Source of the DNA: Streptomyces humi
Lineage (GTDB): Bacteria; Actinomycetota; Actinomycetes; Streptomycetales; Streptomycetaceae
DNA length: 64,000 nucleotides
Assembly (NCBI RefSeq): GCF_001005085.2
Contig: NZ_LBMU02000003.1
Location: forward strand, 185,818-249,817
Direction: 5' to 3'
Shown here: positions 52,781-61,112 of the stretch, piece by piece
How positions within the stretch are numbered: the stretch's first letter is position 1
How the letters are laid out: every line of letters starts with the position of its first letter
Translations under genes and position numbers: made by a program
The notes under the pieces: generated by a model
Database searches by the model: none
What the model was told of the DNA's origin: nothing
Seen by the model: only the letters and a program-made list of their open reading frames with translations

Positions 52781-52886
52781 CTCCGCGTGAGATCCCTGTT
52801 TCCGGCCCGTCGTCGCCGGTAATCCATGCTGCCTCTCCGCTGCCTTTCCGCTGATTTTCCGCCGTTTTCCCTCCCGGAGTACTCCC

Positions 52887-53954
52887 ATGTCTTCTGCCTC
52901 CCCTTCCGGCATCGACCGCCGGGTCTTCCTCACCTCACTGCTCGGCGCCTCGGCGGCCGTGGCCGGGCTGAGCGGCTGCGCGGGCGGCAGTGCCGCAGCC
53001 GACACCGCGGGCGCGTCCACCGCCCCGCTGGCCGCCGAGGTGCCGTCCGGCACCAGCCTGAAGATCGCCTCCTATCTGGGCCAGCAGCAGTTGCAGTTCA
53101 AACTGGCGAAGCTGCCCAAGCTGCCTTTCACCGTGTCGAGCTGGCTGAACATCGGGGCCGGCCCGGATGTCATCAACGCGTTCCGCGCCAAGTCCCTGGA
53201 CCTCGCGAACAACGCGGGCATTCCGCCGATCCAGGCGCAGTTCCAGGGTTTCGCGGCGAAGATCGTGGCCATCAACATCACACGCAAGCCGAACTACCTG
53301 TTCGCCACGAAGCCCGGCAGCGACATCCACTCGGTCGCCGAATTCAAGGGCCGGAGGCTCGCGTTCTCCCAGGGGCAGGCCCAGGGCGTCGTGCTCCTGC
53401 GGGCGCTGAAGAAGGCGGGGCTCTCCTACGACGACGTGAAGCTGGTGCAGCTGACCAGCAACCAGTTCCTCACCGCCCTTCAGTCCGGGCAGGTGGACGT
53501 GGCCCCGCTGGCCAACACCCAGGTGCCGGCGTACCTCCAGCAGTACGGCGCCAAGGGTGCCCACACGATCACGACCGACGTCGTCGACCTGCTCAACCTG
53601 CTGTGGGCGCCGCAGGCGGTGCTCAACGACCGGGCGAAGGCCGCCGCGATCGCCGCGTACATCCCCGAGTGGGCCAAGGGCCAGGTCTGGCAGTGGGAGA
53701 ACCCGGACGCCTGGAACGAGGAGTTCTACGTCAAGACCCAGAACCTCACCCTGGCCCAGGCCCAGGGCATCACCAAGCTGGCCAACAAGCCGCTGTTCCC
53801 GCCGAGCTGGGACGAGGCGGTCAAGTGGGAGCAGGAGACCGCCGACCTGCTGGCGGAGGGCGGCTTCGTGAAGAAGACCGACGTCACCTCGCTCTTCGAC
53901 CACCGCTTCGAGGGCATCGCCGCGAAGGCCGTACCGGAGGAGTACCGCAAATGA
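52887..53954 (+). CDS. ssuA: Aliphatic sulfonate ABC transporter substrate-binding lipoprotein
   Basis: 355 residues. Tat/Sec-type lipoprotein signal: DRRVFLTSLLGASAAVAGLSGC with an Arg pair and lipobox LSGC (Cys near residue 31). The mature part is an SsuA/TauA-like periplasmic-binding fold (LKIASYLGQQQLQFKLAKL, DVINAFRAKSLDLANNAG, EFKGRRLAFSQGQAQGVVLL, GQVDVAPLANTQVPAYL). Binds sulfonates or similar organosulfur anions. ATG 52887 with CGGAG. First gene of an ABC operon; its stop overlaps the permease start. Confidence 0.92.
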   Translation: MSSASPSGIDRRVFLTSLLGASAAVAGLSGCAGGSAAADTAGASTAPLAAEVPSGTSLKIASYLGQQQLQFKLAKLPKLPFTVSSWLNIGAGPDVINAFRAKSLDLANNAGIPPIQAQFQGFAAKIVAINITRKPNYLFATKPGSDIHSVAEFKGRRLAFSQGQAQGVVLLRALKKAGLSYDDVKLVQLTSNQFLTALQSGQVDVAPLANTQVPAYLQQYGAKGAHTITTDVVDLLNLLWAPQAVLNDRAKAAAIAAYIPEWAKGQVWQWENPDAWNEEFYVKTQNLTLAQAQGITKLANKPLFPPSWDEAVKWEQETADLLAEGGFVKKTDVTSLFDHRFEGIAAKAVPEEYRK

Positions 53955-54946
53955 CCGCCGCGACCGACACGACCACCACGACCGACACGCCCAACACGAA
54001 CGGTTCGGCCACCCCGGACACCCCGGACACCCCGGACACCCCGGACACCCCGACCACCCCGGACACTCTGGCCGCCCCGGACACCCCGGGTGTCTCGGCC
54101 GACCCGGCCGCCGCACCCGCCGGCACCGCGCCGGCCGCCGTCGCCGAGGAGACCCGCCGGGTCCGCCCGCGCCGCCGGCTCTCCCCCGGCAAACGCCTGC
54201 CCGCCGCCCGGCTGGCCGGCCCCCTGGTGTTCCTCGCCGCGTGGGCCGTCGCCTCCGCCGCCGGACAGCTCGACCCGAACGCGATCCCGGCGCCGTGGAC
54301 CGTCCTGGACACCGCCGTCCACCTGTGGACCGGCGGGACGCTGCGCACCGACATCCTGACCTCGGTGGAGCGGGCCGCCTACGGCTTCGCGATCGGGCTG
54401 ACCGCCGGGGTGCTGCTGGCCCTGGTCTCCGGGCTCACCCGGACCGGCGAGGCGCTGATCGACGGGACCGTGCAGATCAACCGGGCGATCCCCACCCTCG
54501 GCCTGATCCCGCTGTTCATCCTCTGGCTGGGCATCGGCGAGACCTTCAAGGTCGCCATCATCGCGATCGTCGTCTACATCCCGGTCTACCTGAACACCCA
54601 CGCCGCGCTGTCCGCCATCGACAGCCGGTACGTCGAACTCGCCGAGGTGCTGGACCTCTCGAAGCTCCAGTTCGTCCGGCAGATCGTGATCCCCGGCGCG
54701 CTGCCCGGATTCTTCGTGGGACTCCGGCTCGGCGTCACCGGCTCCTGGCTGGGCCTGGTCGTCCTGGAGCAGATCAACGCCACCAGCGGCCTCGGCTACA
54801 TGATGTTCCAGGCCCAGAACTACGGGCGCAGCGACATCATCCTCGTCGGTCTGCTGATCTACGGCGTCTTCGGCCTGGTCACCGACACCGTGGTCCGCGT
54901 CATCGAACGGAGGGTGCTGTCATGGCGCCGCACACTGAGCAGCTGA
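53951..54946 (+). CDS. ssuC: Sulfonate ABC transporter permease
   Basis: 331 residues. ATG 53951 overlaps the ssuA stop (ATGA). The first ~70 residues are an unusual hydrophilic stretch of TPD repeats (SATPDTPDTPDTPDTP) and Pro/Ala, likely cytoplasmic and disordered. Then six TM helices of the BPD_transp_1 fold with TSVERAAYGFAIGLTAGVLL, PTLGLIPLFILWLGIGETFK (typical SsuC/TauC), and the EAA-type loop EVLDLSKLQFVRQIVIPGALPGFFVGLR. The partner ATPase gene starts within its last 25 bases. Confidence 0.93.
   Translation: MTAATDTTTTTDTPNTNGSATPDTPDTPDTPDTPTTPDTLAAPDTPGVSADPAAAPAGTAPAAVAEETRRVRPRRRLSPGKRLPAARLAGPLVFLAAWAVASAAGQLDPNAIPAPWTVLDTAVHLWTGGTLRTDILTSVERAAYGFAIGLTAGVLLALVSGLTRTGEALIDGTVQINRAIPTLGLIPLFILWLGIGETFKVAIIAIVVYIPVYLNTHAALSAIDSRYVELAEVLDLSKLQFVRQIVIPGALPGFFVGLRLGVTGSWLGLVVLEQINATSGLGYMMFQAQNYGRSDIILVGLLIYGVFGLVTDTVVRVIERRVLSWRRTLSS
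53996..54070 (+). repeat. Tandem caccccgga repeats in the ssuC 5' end
   Basis: Nine-bp units caccccgga in tandem (coding TPD), four near-exact copies plus variants. Length variation between strains is likely. Confidence 0.85.
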
Positions 54947-55635
54947 CCCGTCCCGCCGTCCGGCTCCGGGGCCTGACCCGGTCGTTCGGCGGCCGGACCG
55001 TCCTCGACGGGATCGACCTGGACCTGCCGGCCGGGCAGTTCACCGCCCTGCTGGGGCACAGCGGCTCCGGCAAGAGCACCCTGCTGCGGGCGGTCGCCGG
55101 ACTCGACCAGGGGGTCGCCGGCAGCGGGGAACTGAGCGCCCCGGAGCGGGTGTCGGTGGTCTTCCAGGACTCCCGGCTGCTGCCCTGGCGCCGGGTCCTG
55201 GAGAACGTGGTGCTCGGGCTGGACGGCAAGGACGCCTACGACCGGGGCCGGGCGGCGCTCGAGGAGGTCGGCCTCGGCGGCCGGGAGCGGGCCTGGCCGG
55301 GCGAGCTGTCCGGCGGTGAGGCGCAGCGTGCGGCACTCGCCCGCTCCCTGGTCAGGGAGCCGGAACTGCTGCTCGCCGACGAGCCGTTCGGCGCGCTGGA
55401 CGCGCTCACCCGGATCAAGATGCACCACCTGCTGCGGGAGTTGTGGAAACGGCACCGCCCGTCGGTGCTGCTCGTCACCCACGACGTCGACGAGGCGATC
55501 GCCTTGGCCGACCGTGTCCTGGTCCTGGAGCAGGGCCGGGTCGGCGTGGACCTGGCCATCGACCACACCCACTCCCGGGACGAGTACCGCACCCGGCTGC
55601 TCGCCGCCCTCGGTGTCACGGAGGACCCCGCATGA
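54922..55635 (+). CDS. ssuB: Sulfonate ABC transporter ATP-binding protein
   Basis: 237 residues. Walker A LLGHSGSGKSTLLRA, Q-loop VVFQDSRLLPWRRVLEN (the RLLPW motif is typical of SsuB/TauB/NrtD ATPases), signature ELSGGEAQRAALARSL, Walker B ELLLADEPFGALDAL, H-loop LLVTHDVDEAI. ATG 54922 lies inside the end of ssuC after ACGGAGGG. Powers uptake with SsuA and SsuC. Its stop overlaps the monooxygenase start. Confidence 0.95.
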   Translation: MAPHTEQLTRPAVRLRGLTRSFGGRTVLDGIDLDLPAGQFTALLGHSGSGKSTLLRAVAGLDQGVAGSGELSAPERVSVVFQDSRLLPWRRVLENVVLGLDGKDAYDRGRAALEEVGLGGRERAWPGELSGGEAQRAALARSLVREPELLLADEPFGALDALTRIKMHHLLRELWKRHRPSVLLVTHDVDEAIALADRVLVLEQGRVGVDLAIDHTHSRDEYRTRLLAALGVTEDPA

Positions 55636-56975
55636 CCCGCACGCTCCACCTCAACGCCTTCCTCATGAACACCGGGCACCACGAGGCCTCCTGGCGGCTG
55701 CCGGAGAGCGACCCCCACGCGCACGTCGACCTCGCGCACTACGTGCGGCTGGCCCGGGCCGCCGAGCGCGGCACCTTCGACTCGCTGTTCCTCGCCGACG
55801 GCCCGCACCTGTGGGGCAGCGTCGCCCAGCGGCCCGCCGGGGCCCTGGAACCGCTCACCCTGCTGACCGCGCTGGCGACCGCCACCGAGCACATCGGGCT
55901 GATCGCCACCGCCTCGACGTCCTACAACTCCCCCTACAACCTGGCCCGGAAGTTCGCCTCCCTCGACATCATCAGCGGCGGCCGGGCGGGCTGGAACATC
56001 GTGACCACGGCGGGCGCGGAGGCGGCCCGCAACTTCGGCATCACCGAGGAGCCGGCGCACGCCGAACGGTACGCGCGGGCCGCCGAGTTCCTCGACGTGG
56101 CGCTGAAGCTCTGGGACAGCTGGGAGGACGACGCGATCGTCGCCGACAAGGCCTTGGGGGTCTGGGGCGACGACGCGAAGATCCACCCGCCCCGGCACCA
56201 GGGTCCGTACTTCAGTGTCGAGGGCGCTCTCAACGTGCCGCGTTCCCCGCAGGGTTACCCGCTGCTCGTGCAGGCCGGCTCCAGTGAGGACGGCAAGGCG
56301 TTCGCGGCCCGGTACGCGGAGGCGGTGTTCACCGCGCAGCAGACCATCGAGGACGCCCGTGCCTTCTACGCCGACCTCAAGGCCCGTACGGTCGCGGCCG
56401 GCCGCGACCCCGGCCACATCAAGGTGCTGCCCGGCATCGTCCCCGTGATCGGCTCGACGGAGGCCGAGGCGCGGGCGCTCGAACAGCTCCTGGAGGACCA
56501 CATCGTGCACCGGCACGGGGTGGCCAACCTGGAGCGGCTGCTCCATCTGCCCGCCGGGACGCTGGAGCTGGACCGGCAGCTGCCCGCCGAGCTGCCGCCC
56601 GAGGACGCCATCGAGGGCGCCAAGAGCCGTTACACCCTGGTCGTCGAACTGGCCCGGCGCGAGCGGCTGACCGTCCGGCAGCTGATCGGCCGGCTCGGCG
56701 GCGGCCGCGGTCACCTCACCTTCGCCGGGACGCCCGAGCAGGTCGCCGACGCGATCGAGACCTGGTTCACCCAGGGCGCGGCGGACGGCTTCAACATCAT
56801 GCCGCCGGTCCTGCCGTCCGGTCTGGACGCCTTCGTCGACCACGTCGTGCCGGTCCTGCGGGAGCGCGGCCTGCTGCGCACGGAGTACGACGGCGGCCCG
56901 CGCCGCACCCTGCGGGAGCGCTACGGCCTGCCGCGCCCCGCCAACCAGCACACCACCAGCCCCGCGCTCGTCTGA
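55632..56975 (+). CDS. FMN-dependent monooxygenase, NtaA/SnaA/DszA (LLM) family
   Basis: 447 residues, overlapping the ssuB stop by four bases. Bacterial-luciferase-like TIM barrel of the NtaA/SnaA/DszA class: LHLNAFLMNTGHHEASWRLP at the start, LARAAERGTFDSLFLADGP, LIATASTSYNSPYNLARKFA, ISGGRAGWNIVTT, PLLVQAGSSEDGKAFAARYA, and TFAGTPEQVADAIETWF. Such enzymes use FMNH2 and O2 to break C-S or C-N bonds; DszA, SsuD-like and sulfone monooxygenases belong here. A flavin reductase gene is not present in the cluster. Context points to desulfonation or sulfone oxidation. Confidence 0.92.
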   Translation: MTRTLHLNAFLMNTGHHEASWRLPESDPHAHVDLAHYVRLARAAERGTFDSLFLADGPHLWGSVAQRPAGALEPLTLLTALATATEHIGLIATASTSYNSPYNLARKFASLDIISGGRAGWNIVTTAGAEAARNFGITEEPAHAERYARAAEFLDVALKLWDSWEDDAIVADKALGVWGDDAKIHPPRHQGPYFSVEGALNVPRSPQGYPLLVQAGSSEDGKAFAARYAEAVFTAQQTIEDARAFYADLKARTVAAGRDPGHIKVLPGIVPVIGSTEAEARALEQLLEDHIVHRHGVANLERLLHLPAGTLELDRQLPAELPPEDAIEGAKSRYTLVVELARRERLTVRQLIGRLGGGRGHLTFAGTPEQVADAIETWFTQGAADGFNIMPPVLPSGLDAFVDHVVPVLRERGLLRTEYDGGPRRTLRERYGLPRPANQHTTSPALV

Positions 56976-56986
56976 AAGGAACCGTC

Positions 56987-57880
56987 ATGTCCCTGGAGAT
57001 CACCAAGATCACCGCGAACATCGGCGCCCGGGTCTCGGGCGTCGACATCTCCCGGCCCCTCGACACGGAGACCGCCGCGGCCGTCCGTGCGGCCCTCAGC
57101 ACGCACAAGGCGCTCGTCTTCGACGGCGTGCGCCTCGACGACGACAGCCACCAGGCGTTCGTCCGCACCTTCGGCGAGGTCACCACCGCGCACCCGACGG
57201 TCTCCTCCGTCGACGGCGTCCCGAACGTCCTGCCGGTGGACAGCGAGCGGGGCCGGGCCGCCAACCACTGGCACACCGACGTGACCTTCGTCCTCAACCC
57301 GCCCCAGGCCACCACCCTGCGCTCGATCACGCTCCCGCCGTACGGGGGCGAGACCCTGATCGCCAGTTCCGCCGCCGCCTACCGGCAACTTCCGGAGCCG
57401 CTGCGCCGGCTGGCCGACACGCTGTGGGCGGAGCACACCAACGACTACGACTACGCCGTCCCCGACGAGGAGATCGACGAGCAGCAGGCCGCCCAGCGCG
57501 CCCAGTTCACGTCGATCAAGTACCGCACGGTCCACCCGGTGGTCCGCGTCCACCCGCTGACCGGCGAACGCGGCCTGTACATCGGCGGGTTCGCGCAGCG
57601 CGTCGTGGGACTCTCACCGTCCGAGTCCCGCCGGGTCCTCGACCTGCTCCAGGCGTACGTCACCCGTCCGGAGAACGTCCTGCGCCACCGCTGGTCGCCG
57701 GACCAGCTGGTCATCTTCGACAACCGGATCACCCAGCACTACGCCATCGACAACTACGACGGCCTGCCGCGCCGGCTGCACCGGGTGACCCTCGCCGGGG
57801 ACGTGCCGGTGGGCACCGAGGGCAAGGAGAGCTACTCGATCGAGGGGGACGCCTCGCACTACACGTCCGTAGCGGCGTGA
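56987..57880 (+). CDS. TauD/TfdA family Fe(II)/2-oxoglutarate dioxygenase
   Basis: 297 residues, 12 bp after the monooxygenase gene with AAAGGA upstream. Iron ligands: HxD in NHWHTDVTFVLNPP and the distal His in RITQHYAIDNYDGLPRRLHRVTLAG, with Arg for 2-oxoglutarate in the last motif. TauD-like enzymes hydroxylate taurine, alkylsulfonates or alkyl sulfates, releasing sulfite or sulfate. Close relatives include alkylsulfatases (AtsK type); the substrate cannot be read. Last gene of the operon, followed by a strong terminator. Confidence 0.94.
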   Translation: MSLEITKITANIGARVSGVDISRPLDTETAAAVRAALSTHKALVFDGVRLDDDSHQAFVRTFGEVTTAHPTVSSVDGVPNVLPVDSERGRAANHWHTDVTFVLNPPQATTLRSITLPPYGGETLIASSAAAYRQLPEPLRRLADTLWAEHTNDYDYAVPDEEIDEQQAAQRAQFTSIKYRTVHPVVRVHPLTGERGLYIGGFAQRVVGLSPSESRRVLDLLQAYVTRPENVLRHRWSPDQLVIFDNRITQHYAIDNYDGLPRRLHRVTLAGDVPVGTEGKESYSIEGDASHYTSVAA

Positions 57881-57909
57881 GCACCCCGGGTCACTAGCGG
57901 GTCCGGATG

Positions 57910-57947
57910 CTGGGCGGCCTCCCCCTCGCGGGTGGGAGGCCGCCCAG
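57910..57947 (+). terminator. Terminator of the organosulfur operon
   Basis: 14-bp perfect stem ctgggcggcctccc / gggaggccgcccag, followed by actgtgggcgttttt containing a T run. Lies 29 bp after the dioxygenase stop. Confidence 0.88.
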
Positions 57948-57993
57948 ACTGTGGGCGTTTTTGCCCATCTCACGCATTGGACGAGCCGCGCCC

Positions 57994-59388
57994 ATGCCGC
58001 ACCGCAGCACCCCGGTCACCGCACCGCCCCCGGCCCGCGACGACGACGCCGTCCCGCTCTCCCACGGCCTCAAGCAGCGCCATCTGTCGATGATCGCCCT
58101 GGGCGGGGTGATCGGCGCGGGCCTGTTCGTGGGCTCCGGGTCCGCGATAGCCGCCGCGGGCCCGTCCGTGGTCGTCGCCTACACCGTCTCCGGGCTCCTC
58201 GTGATGCTGGTGATGCGGATGCTGGGCGAGATGTCGGCCGCGTACCCCTCGTCGGGTTCCTTCTCGGCGCACGCCGAGCGGGCGATCGGGCCGTGGGCGG
58301 GGTTCACGGCGGGCTGGGCGTTCTGGGTGCTGCTGTGCACGGCGGTGGGCCTGGAGGGCATCGGCGCCGCGAAGATCGTGACGGGCTGGCTGCCGGGCAC
58401 CCCGGAATGGGCCTGGGTGGCCCTGTTCATGGTGGTCTTCTGCGCGACGAACCTGGCCGCGGTGCGCGGCTTCGGCGAGTTCGAGTTCTGGTTCGCGGCC
58501 CTGAAGGTCGGCGCGATCGGCCTCTTCCTGGTGCTCGGCGTGCTGGCGGTCGCGGGGGTGCTGCCCGGTACGGACTCCCCCGGCGCCTCGAACCTCACCG
58601 ACTTCCTCCCGCACGGCGGCGAGGGCCTGGTCATCGGCCTGCTCGCCTCGGTCTTCGCGTACGGCGGCCTGGAGACCGTCACCATCGCGGCCGCCGAGTC
58701 CGAGGACCCGGTCCGGGGCGTGGCGGGCGCGGTCCGCACCGCCATGTGGCGCATCGCCCTCTTCTACGTCGGCTCGATGGCGGTCGTCGTCACCCTGGTC
58801 CCCTGGGACTCCCCGGAGGTCGTGGCGAAGGGTCCGTACGTCGCCGCCCTGGACCATCTGGGCATCCCCGGCGCCGGCCAGGTGATGAACGTGGTCGTGC
58901 TGGTCGCGCTGCTCTCCGCGATGAACGCCAACGTCTACGGCTCCTCGCGCATCGCCCACTCCCTGGTGGGGCGGGGTCACGGGCCCGGGGCCCTGGCGAG
59001 GGTGTCCGGCGGTGTGCCCCGGACCGCCGTCCTGACCTCCTGCTTCTTCGGGTTCGGGTGCGTGGTGCTCAGCTACTGGCGCCCCGACGACGTCTTCCCC
59101 TGGCTGCTGAACATGATCGGCGGGGTGATCCTGGTGGTCTGGGTCTTCATCGCCGTCTCCCAGCTGCTGCTGCGCCGCCGGCTGGTCCGGGAGTCCCCCG
59201 AGAGGCTGGTGGTGCGCATGTGGGCGTTCCCGTACCTGACCTGGCTGGCGCTGGCGGGCATGGCGGTGGTCTTCGTCCTGATGGCCCGTGAGCCGGACAC
59301 CCGCGTGCAGCTGTACTACACCGGCGGGATGACGGCCGTCCTGGCGGCGGTGGGCTGGGCACGGCAGCGCCGGCGCACGGACGGCTGA
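57994..59388 (+). CDS. Amino acid permease (APC family)
   Basis: 464-residue transporter with twelve TM helices. The APC signature is clear: LKQRHLSMIALGGVIGAGLFVGSGSAI in TM1, AAAGPSVVVAYTVSGLLVM in TM2, GEMSAAYPSSGSFSAHAERAIG, then AVRGFGEFEFWFAALKVGAI. Similar to the GABA/proline/aromatic amino acid group (AnsP, GabP, CycA). ATG 57994 is chosen as it is near a GGACGAG site; the open frame begins at 57907 inside the terminator. Separate from the sulfur operon because of the terminator. The substrate is unknown. Confidence 0.92.
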   Translation: MPHRSTPVTAPPPARDDDAVPLSHGLKQRHLSMIALGGVIGAGLFVGSGSAIAAAGPSVVVAYTVSGLLVMLVMRMLGEMSAAYPSSGSFSAHAERAIGPWAGFTAGWAFWVLLCTAVGLEGIGAAKIVTGWLPGTPEWAWVALFMVVFCATNLAAVRGFGEFEFWFAALKVGAIGLFLVLGVLAVAGVLPGTDSPGASNLTDFLPHGGEGLVIGLLASVFAYGGLETVTIAAAESEDPVRGVAGAVRTAMWRIALFYVGSMAVVVTLVPWDSPEVVAKGPYVAALDHLGIPGAGQVMNVVVLVALLSAMNANVYGSSRIAHSLVGRGHGPGALARVSGGVPRTAVLTSCFFGFGCVVLSYWRPDDVFPWLLNMIGGVILVVWVFIAVSQLLLRRRLVRESPERLVVRMWAFPYLTWLALAGMAVVFVLMAREPDTRVQLYYTGGMTAVLAAVGWARQRRRTDG

Positions 59389-59493
59389 CCCACCGCCCCG
59401 AGGCCCGCCGCCGGGCCCGCCACGAGGCCCCCACGTGCGACACGTGGGGGCCTTCCTGTTGCCCGGACCGGGCTTCTTGTTGCTAACGTGTAG

Positions 59494-59510
59494 TTGCAAG
59501 CTCTTTGCAA
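59494..59510 (+). promoter_or_regulatory. Nur box (nickel-responsive operator) upstream of the superoxide dismutase
   Basis: ttgcaa-gctct-ttgcaa: two perfect self-complementary half sites with N5 spacing, matching the Streptomyces Nur consensus tTGCaa-N5-ttGCAA. It lies 25-42 bp before the sod start, over or just after the expected promoter (cttgttgctaacgt), as expected for a repressor. Confidence 0.85.
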
Positions 59511-59535
59511 TAAGGTCCGGAGGGGATCCACGACC

Positions 59536-60183
59536 ATGCCCGTCTACACGCTGCCTGAACTGCCCTACGACTACTCGACGCTGGCGCCCGTGATCAGCCC
59601 CGAGATCATCGAGCTGCACCACGACAAGCACCACGCGGCCTATGTGAAGGGCGCCAACGACACGCTGGAGCAGCTGGCCGAGGCGCGGGAGAAGGAGAGC
59701 TGGGGGGCCGTCAACGGCCTGGAGAAGAACCTGGCCTTCCACCTCTCCGGGCACATCCTGCACTCGATCTACTGGCAGAACATGACGGGCCCGAAGGAGG
59801 GCGGCGGCGAGCCGCTGGCCGCGGACGGCGTCGGGGAGCTCGCCGACGCGATCACCGGGTCCTTCGGTTCCTTCGCCGCGTTCCGGGCGCAGCTGTCCAA
59901 GGCGGCGGCCACCACCCAGGGCTCCGGGTGGGGCGTCCTCGCGTACGAGCCGCTGAGCGGCCGGCTGATCGTCGAGCAGGTCTACGACCACCAGGGCAAC
60001 GTCGGCCAGGGCTCGGTGCCGATCCTGGTCTTCGACGCCTGGGAGCACGCCTTCTACCTCCAGTACCGGAACCAGAAGGTCGATTTCATCGACGCCATGT
60101 GGGCCGTGGTCGACTGGCAGGACGTGGCCCGCCGGTACGAGGCGGCGCGGTCGCGGGCCGATGTGCTGCTGCTCGCTCCCTGA
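59536..60183 (+). CDS. sodF: Superoxide dismutase, iron type (Fe/Mn family)
   Basis: 215 residues. Metal ligands of the Fe/Mn fold: [24 protein letters not shown], and the C-terminal [11 protein letters not shown]. The sequence begins [19 protein letters not shown], the classical SodA/SodB start. In Streptomyces the iron enzyme is repressed by nickel through Nur while the nickel enzyme SodN takes over; the Nur box just upstream indicates the same circuit. ATG 59536, with GGAGGGG twelve bases upstream. A hairpin terminator follows. Confidence 0.95.
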   Translation: MPVYTLPELPYDYSTLAPVISPEIIELHHDKHHAAYVKGANDTLEQLAEAREKESWGAVNGLEKNLAFHLSGHILHSIYWQNMTGPKEGGGEPLAADGVGELADAITGSFGSFAAFRAQLSKAAATTQGSGWGVLAYEPLSGRLIVEQVYDHQGNVGQGSVPILVFDAWEHAFYLQYRNQKVDFIDAMWAVVDWQDVARRYEAARSRADVLLLAP

Positions 60184-60248
60184 GCGGCCGACGCGTCCCG
60201 CCTCGTGATCGTCTTCTCACCGTTCACCGGGGCGGGCAGCACAGGGGG

Positions 60249-60281
60249 GAGCCCCCGCGAGGACATGACTCGCGGGGGCTC
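60249..60281. terminator. Terminator between sodF and the nitroreductase-like gene
   Basis: 12-bp perfect stem gagcccccgcga / tcgcgggggctc with loop ggacatgac. It serves both convergent genes. Confidence 0.82.
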
Positions 60282-60298
60282 CGCTTCGTTCCGGGACG

Positions 60299-60964
60299 TC
60301 AGGACAGGTTGCTGAAGTCGGGGCCCTTGGTGCGGGTGCGCTTGATCTCGTAGAAGCCGGGGACGGAGGCGACGGCGACGGTGCCGTCCCACAGGCGGGC
60401 CGCCTCCTCGCCCTTGGGCGCGGGGGTGACGACCGGGCCGAAGAAGGCGATCTGCTCGCCGTCGGGGCCGGGGACCGCGATGACCGGGGTGCCGACGTCC
60501 TGGCCGACCTTGTCGATGCCCTCCTTGTGGGAGGCGCGCAGCTGCGCGTCGAACTCGAAGTCCTCCTGCTCGGCGTAGTCGATCAGGTCGGCGGGCAGGC
60601 CGACGTCCGCGAGGGCGCCCGCGATGGCCTCCAGGGTCGGGCCCTCGCCGTTGTTGTGGATGCGGGTGCCGAGCGCGGTGTACAGCGGGCCGAGGATGTC
60701 CGAGCCGTGCTTCTGCCAGGCCGCGGTGACCACGCGGATCGGCTTCCACGCCTTGGTCTCCAGCAGCTCGCGGTACTCCTCGGGGAGCTCGTCCAGCTTG
60801 GGCTCGTTGAGCACCGCCAGGCTCATGATGTGCCAGCGGACCTCGATGTCGCGGACCTTCTCCACTTCCAGGACCCATCGGGAGGTCATCCAGGCCCAGG
60901 GGCAGAGCGGGTCGAACCAGAAGTCGACGGGGGTCTTGCCGGAGCCGGTCTCGGTCTCGGACAT
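60299..60964 (-). CDS. DsbA-family mycothiol-dependent nitroreductase-like protein (Rv2466c type)
   Basis: 221 residues. Thioredoxin-fold DsbA subfamily with the active site DFWFDPLCPWAWMTSRW (CPWAW: single N-terminal Cys of CPxA type), AAWQKHGSDILGPLYTALGT helical insertion and GTPVIAVPGPDG (cis-Pro). The Mycobacterium homolog Rv2466c uses mycothiol and mycoredoxin for reduction, and mycothiol is the Streptomyces thiol, so the same role is likely in oxidative stress. ATG 60964 with GAGGAG. Converges on sodF. Confidence 0.9.
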   Translation of the reverse strand: MSETETGSGKTPVDFWFDPLCPWAWMTSRWVLEVEKVRDIEVRWHIMSLAVLNEPKLDELPEEYRELLETKAWKPIRVVTAAWQKHGSDILGPLYTALGTRIHNNGEGPTLEAIAGALADVGLPADLIDYAEQEDFEFDAQLRASHKEGIDKVGQDVGTPVIAVPGPDGEQIAFFGPVVTPAPKGEEAARLWDGTVAVASVPGFYEIKRTRTKGPDFSNLS

Positions 60965-61112
60965 GCTTCTCCTCGGATGCGGGCCTTTTCCAGCGGCAAC
61001 ACCGGCACCGCCGACCCCATTCCCGCTACCCGCTGTCAGGAGCGCATGGCAGGATCGGTGCTGTTCCGGCGTACCGACAACGGTGTGTATCGACGACGAG
61101 GGAGTGCCGCCC

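Noticed and set aside
52826..53950. Upstream extension of the ssuC frame
   Set aside because: It runs antisense-like through ssuA in another frame and is Arg/Gly-rich; the ATGA overlap at 53951 is the natural start.
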